From NCBI GenBank assembly GCA_030533445.1, contig CM060082.1:34491817-34555816 (forward strand): 64,000 bases of DNA, read 5' to 3'. This DNA comes from Cyprinodon diabolis (taxonomy: Eukaryota > Chordata > Actinopteri > Cyprinodontiformes > Cyprinodontidae). Made by a program: the position numbers and the translations under genes. The notes beneath the pieces were generated by a model. It worked only from the letters and a program-made list of their open reading frames with translations. It did no database searches and was not told the DNA's origin. Shown one piece after another: positions 62,012-64,000 of the stretch. How positions within the stretch are numbered: the first letter of the stretch is position 1; each line of letters opens with the position of its first letter.

Positions 62012-64000
62012 AATATCTTCGGAATTACGGTAGGATTAATACTTTTCCTTAAAAACCCTCCAGACCGACCTAAAGTCGATGAAAATCAGAGCCGTTTTTC
62101 ATTGGTTTTGGAGCAGAAGAGGGGAGAAAAACGAATCCGACTATGTGTTTTAAACTCGTCATAAATATTTTTCTGAATGACACACATACACCAAAGTTGG
62201 CATAGTTGGAGTCGAAGGATGACTGACGCTCACGGTGAAAAAATTTTTTGAATAACTCATACGGTTTTTGCTCAGCAGTCGTTTGTTCGGAGGACATTTT
62301 AAGCACCTGAAAGCTGAGTGACAGTGACCTGCTGCAGCTAGCTCAATTAGAAGCTTAGGTGTGATGAAACGTTTTTTCTTTTTCTTTCTCTTCCCATTCA
62401 GTTTGTAGATGACCTACAGCCATGAAAGTTACTCCAATTGAAGACAAGATATAGCTGTCGCTTAGATAAAAAGAATTTTTCAGATACCTTTTACGGTTTT
62501 TACTCAGCAGTCGTTTGTTCGGAGGGGTGCTTTAGCAGCTAAAAGGTGAGTGAGAGTGAGGTCCTGCAGTTCAAACAAAGGGAGGAGCAGGTGGGCCAAC
62601 CATTTTGTTTGTGCTTCGTTTTGGGTTGTGAAAGACCTACAGACATGAAGGTTACCCCAGTCTGAGACAAAGGATAGATGTTGCTTTCACTGAAAGAATT
62701 TTTCAGATATCTTTTACGGTTTTTGCTCAGCAGTCGTTTGTTCGGAGGGTAAGCACCTGGAAGCTAGCTGACAGTTAGCTTCTGCAGCAGCCTGCTAGAG
62801 TGCAGCTGCTGAAATCTTAGTGTGAGGCGGCCATTTTTTAAGATCAAACATCTTATTCTCGCCCTCACGGCCACATATTTGGAGCTACAGTCACCATTTT
62901 TGGTCAGTTTGTAGACTGAAACCTCTGGACTCACACAATGTCTTCGGAATTACGGTAGGATTAATACTTTGCCTTAAAAACCCTCCAGACCAACCTAAAG
63001 TGGATGAGAGTTTCAGCCTTTCTCCATTCTTTTTGAGCTGAAGATGGGAGAAAAACGAATCAGACTATGTGTTTTCAACTCGTCATAAATATTTTTCTGA
63101 ATGACACACATACACCAAAGTTGGTATAGTTGGAGTCGAAGGATTGCTGATGCTCATGGTGAAAATGTTTTTTGAATAACTCATACGGTTTTTGATCAGT
63201 AGTCGTTTGTTCGGTGCCGTTCTTCCCATACAAAAAAGCCTGGGAAGAAGAAACCAATAGTGAGTGCAGCTGTTGTCTGTGTCAGTGAGAGGCTCGTTAA
63301 GCGTTGTCAAGGTTACCAAGCTTCAAACAGATTTTACCTCTGCTGTTTTAAACAGCACATATTAATCTAATGGAGGGTGAAAGCACTGATTTAACATTGG
63401 GAAATGGATACTATATGACTGCTGTCCATGACACTTCCCTTGCCACTCAGCACTGATAGACTTTCAAAATAAGACTCCAGGGACCCTACAAAATAAAAGC
63501 CTCTATATTTTTTACATATATTTATTGCCCTATATGGCTCAACATTATGACCCAAACTCAACCCCATTTTAGAGAATAGACTCTAGGAGACTGTTTAAAA
63601 CACACCCTATGGCAAATTTCAAAATAAAAGCCTCCCATTTCCGCTTCATCTACTGCCCTAATAAAATGGAAAAAGAGTGATTTAACGATTGGAAAGTCAT
63701 CAACTATCATTGATGGGTCTGAACATTTTCTCTAAACACAACTCTGTTGGACTTTCAAAATAAGACTCCAGGGACCCTACAAAATAAAAGCCTCTAGATT
63801 ATACTAATGCATTAATTGATGCAAATGGCTCAACATTATGACCCAAACTCTTCCAGGTTGTTTTTATTAGACTCTAGTGACCTTTTCAAAACACACCCCA
63901 GAGCAAATTTCACAATAAAAGTCCCCCATTTACTCTGTAATACAGGAACTATTCACCTAATAACATGGAAAACCAGTGATTTAACATTTGGAAATGGATT
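62012..64000 (+). repeat. Array unit 20 (partial, twin of unit 10)
   Basis: The window ends 1989 bases into this unit, inside the second A/T-rich module. All the private variants of unit 10 that fall in this part are present (actttgccttaaa, aaagtggatgag, gtgaaagcactg, ataaaatggaaa, gtcccccattt, acaggaact). Confidence 0.95.

Larger units (their letters stand above)
1..64000 (+). repeat. Macrosatellite array of ~3.2 kb units (19 complete plus one partial)
   Basis: The same junction, acacaatatcttcgg, recurs 19 times at intervals of 3091-3787 bases, always in the same orientation, and everything between junctions aligns from unit to unit with only scattered differences. Both ends of the window lie inside the array, so its total size is unknown. 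No unique sequence interrupts it. No rRNA, tRNA, histone or transposase-like sequence is visible. The array is best described as a non-coding macrosatellite (large-unit tandem repeat) of a eukaryotic, probably fish, chromosome. The chosen phase is arbitrary; strand is given as the reading direction used here. Confidence 0.97.

Noticed and set aside
1..64000. rDNA, histone or snRNA gene cluster
   Set aside because: The unit length would suit such a cluster, but I see no rRNA-like, histone-like or tRNA-like sequence in either strand.
1..64000. Telomeric repeats or a match to the CENP-B box
   Set aside because: No TTAGGG runs are present. The nearest candidate, cttcggaattacggta, lacks the required A and CGGG positions.
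1..64000. LINE, LTR or DNA transposon coding sequence
   Set aside because: No reverse transcriptase, integrase or transposase motif can be read in any frame, and no long terminal repeats flank the units.

Overview
The whole 64 kb window is one uninterrupted head-to-tail tandem array: a macrosatellite with a repeat unit of about 3.1-3.8 kb. Phased on the junction 'acacaatatcttcgg', it holds 19 complete units and a partial twentieth, all in the same orientation. I find no protein-coding gene, no rRNA or tRNA gene and no recognisable transposase or reverse transcriptase. The short open frames that recur in every unit are broken by frameshifts or stops in sister units, so I treat them as non-coding. 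The organism is a eukaryote. The A/T-rich modules carrying 'caaaataaaagcctc' and the 'cccataggaaatgaatgggg' region look, from memory, like dispersed repeats of ray-finned fish; this is inference only.

Each unit has the same internal order. (1) A left domain of about 1.3 kb is built from degenerate modules of about 230 bp that end in 'cggtttttgctcagcagtcg' and from two diverged blocks of about 430 bp. (2) An A/T-rich domain holds 291 bp and 299 bp copies of an older repeat plus a fragment. (3) A minisatellite of 51 bp monomers follows, each with a GC-rich hairpin (GGCGGGC-loop-GCCCGCC) and an A/T-rich hairpin. (4) A GC-richer stretch of about 250 bp ends in a 20 bp palindrome. (5) One fixed site there is either empty or filled by 1-5 copies of a 66-72 bp foldback monomer joined through ATT triplets. 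(6) A nearly invariant right segment of about 530 bp closes the unit.

Unit lengths are quantised around 3168 bp. Almost every deviation equals a gain or loss of a defined sub-repeat: 291 bp in unit 1, 27 bp in unit 2, 14 bp in unit 4, 78 bp in units 5 and 9, 229 bp plus 51 bp plus five foldback copies in unit 11, and 1-5 foldback copies in units 3, 7, 8, 11, 13, 14, 18 and 19.

Private variants reveal higher-order structure. Unit 5 matches unit 9, unit 10 matches unit 20, unit 6 matches unit 14, and unit 12 shares rare variants with unit 16. A distinct 'B' left domain occurs in units 3, 7, 8, 15 and 19. Several of these pairs lie four or eight units apart, suggesting a degenerate four-unit repeat of about 13 kb. 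Units 4 and 19 look like products of recombination between unit types. The most interesting parts are the hairpin minisatellite, the foldback element with its filled and empty site, and the contrast between the variable centre and the homogeneous right end.
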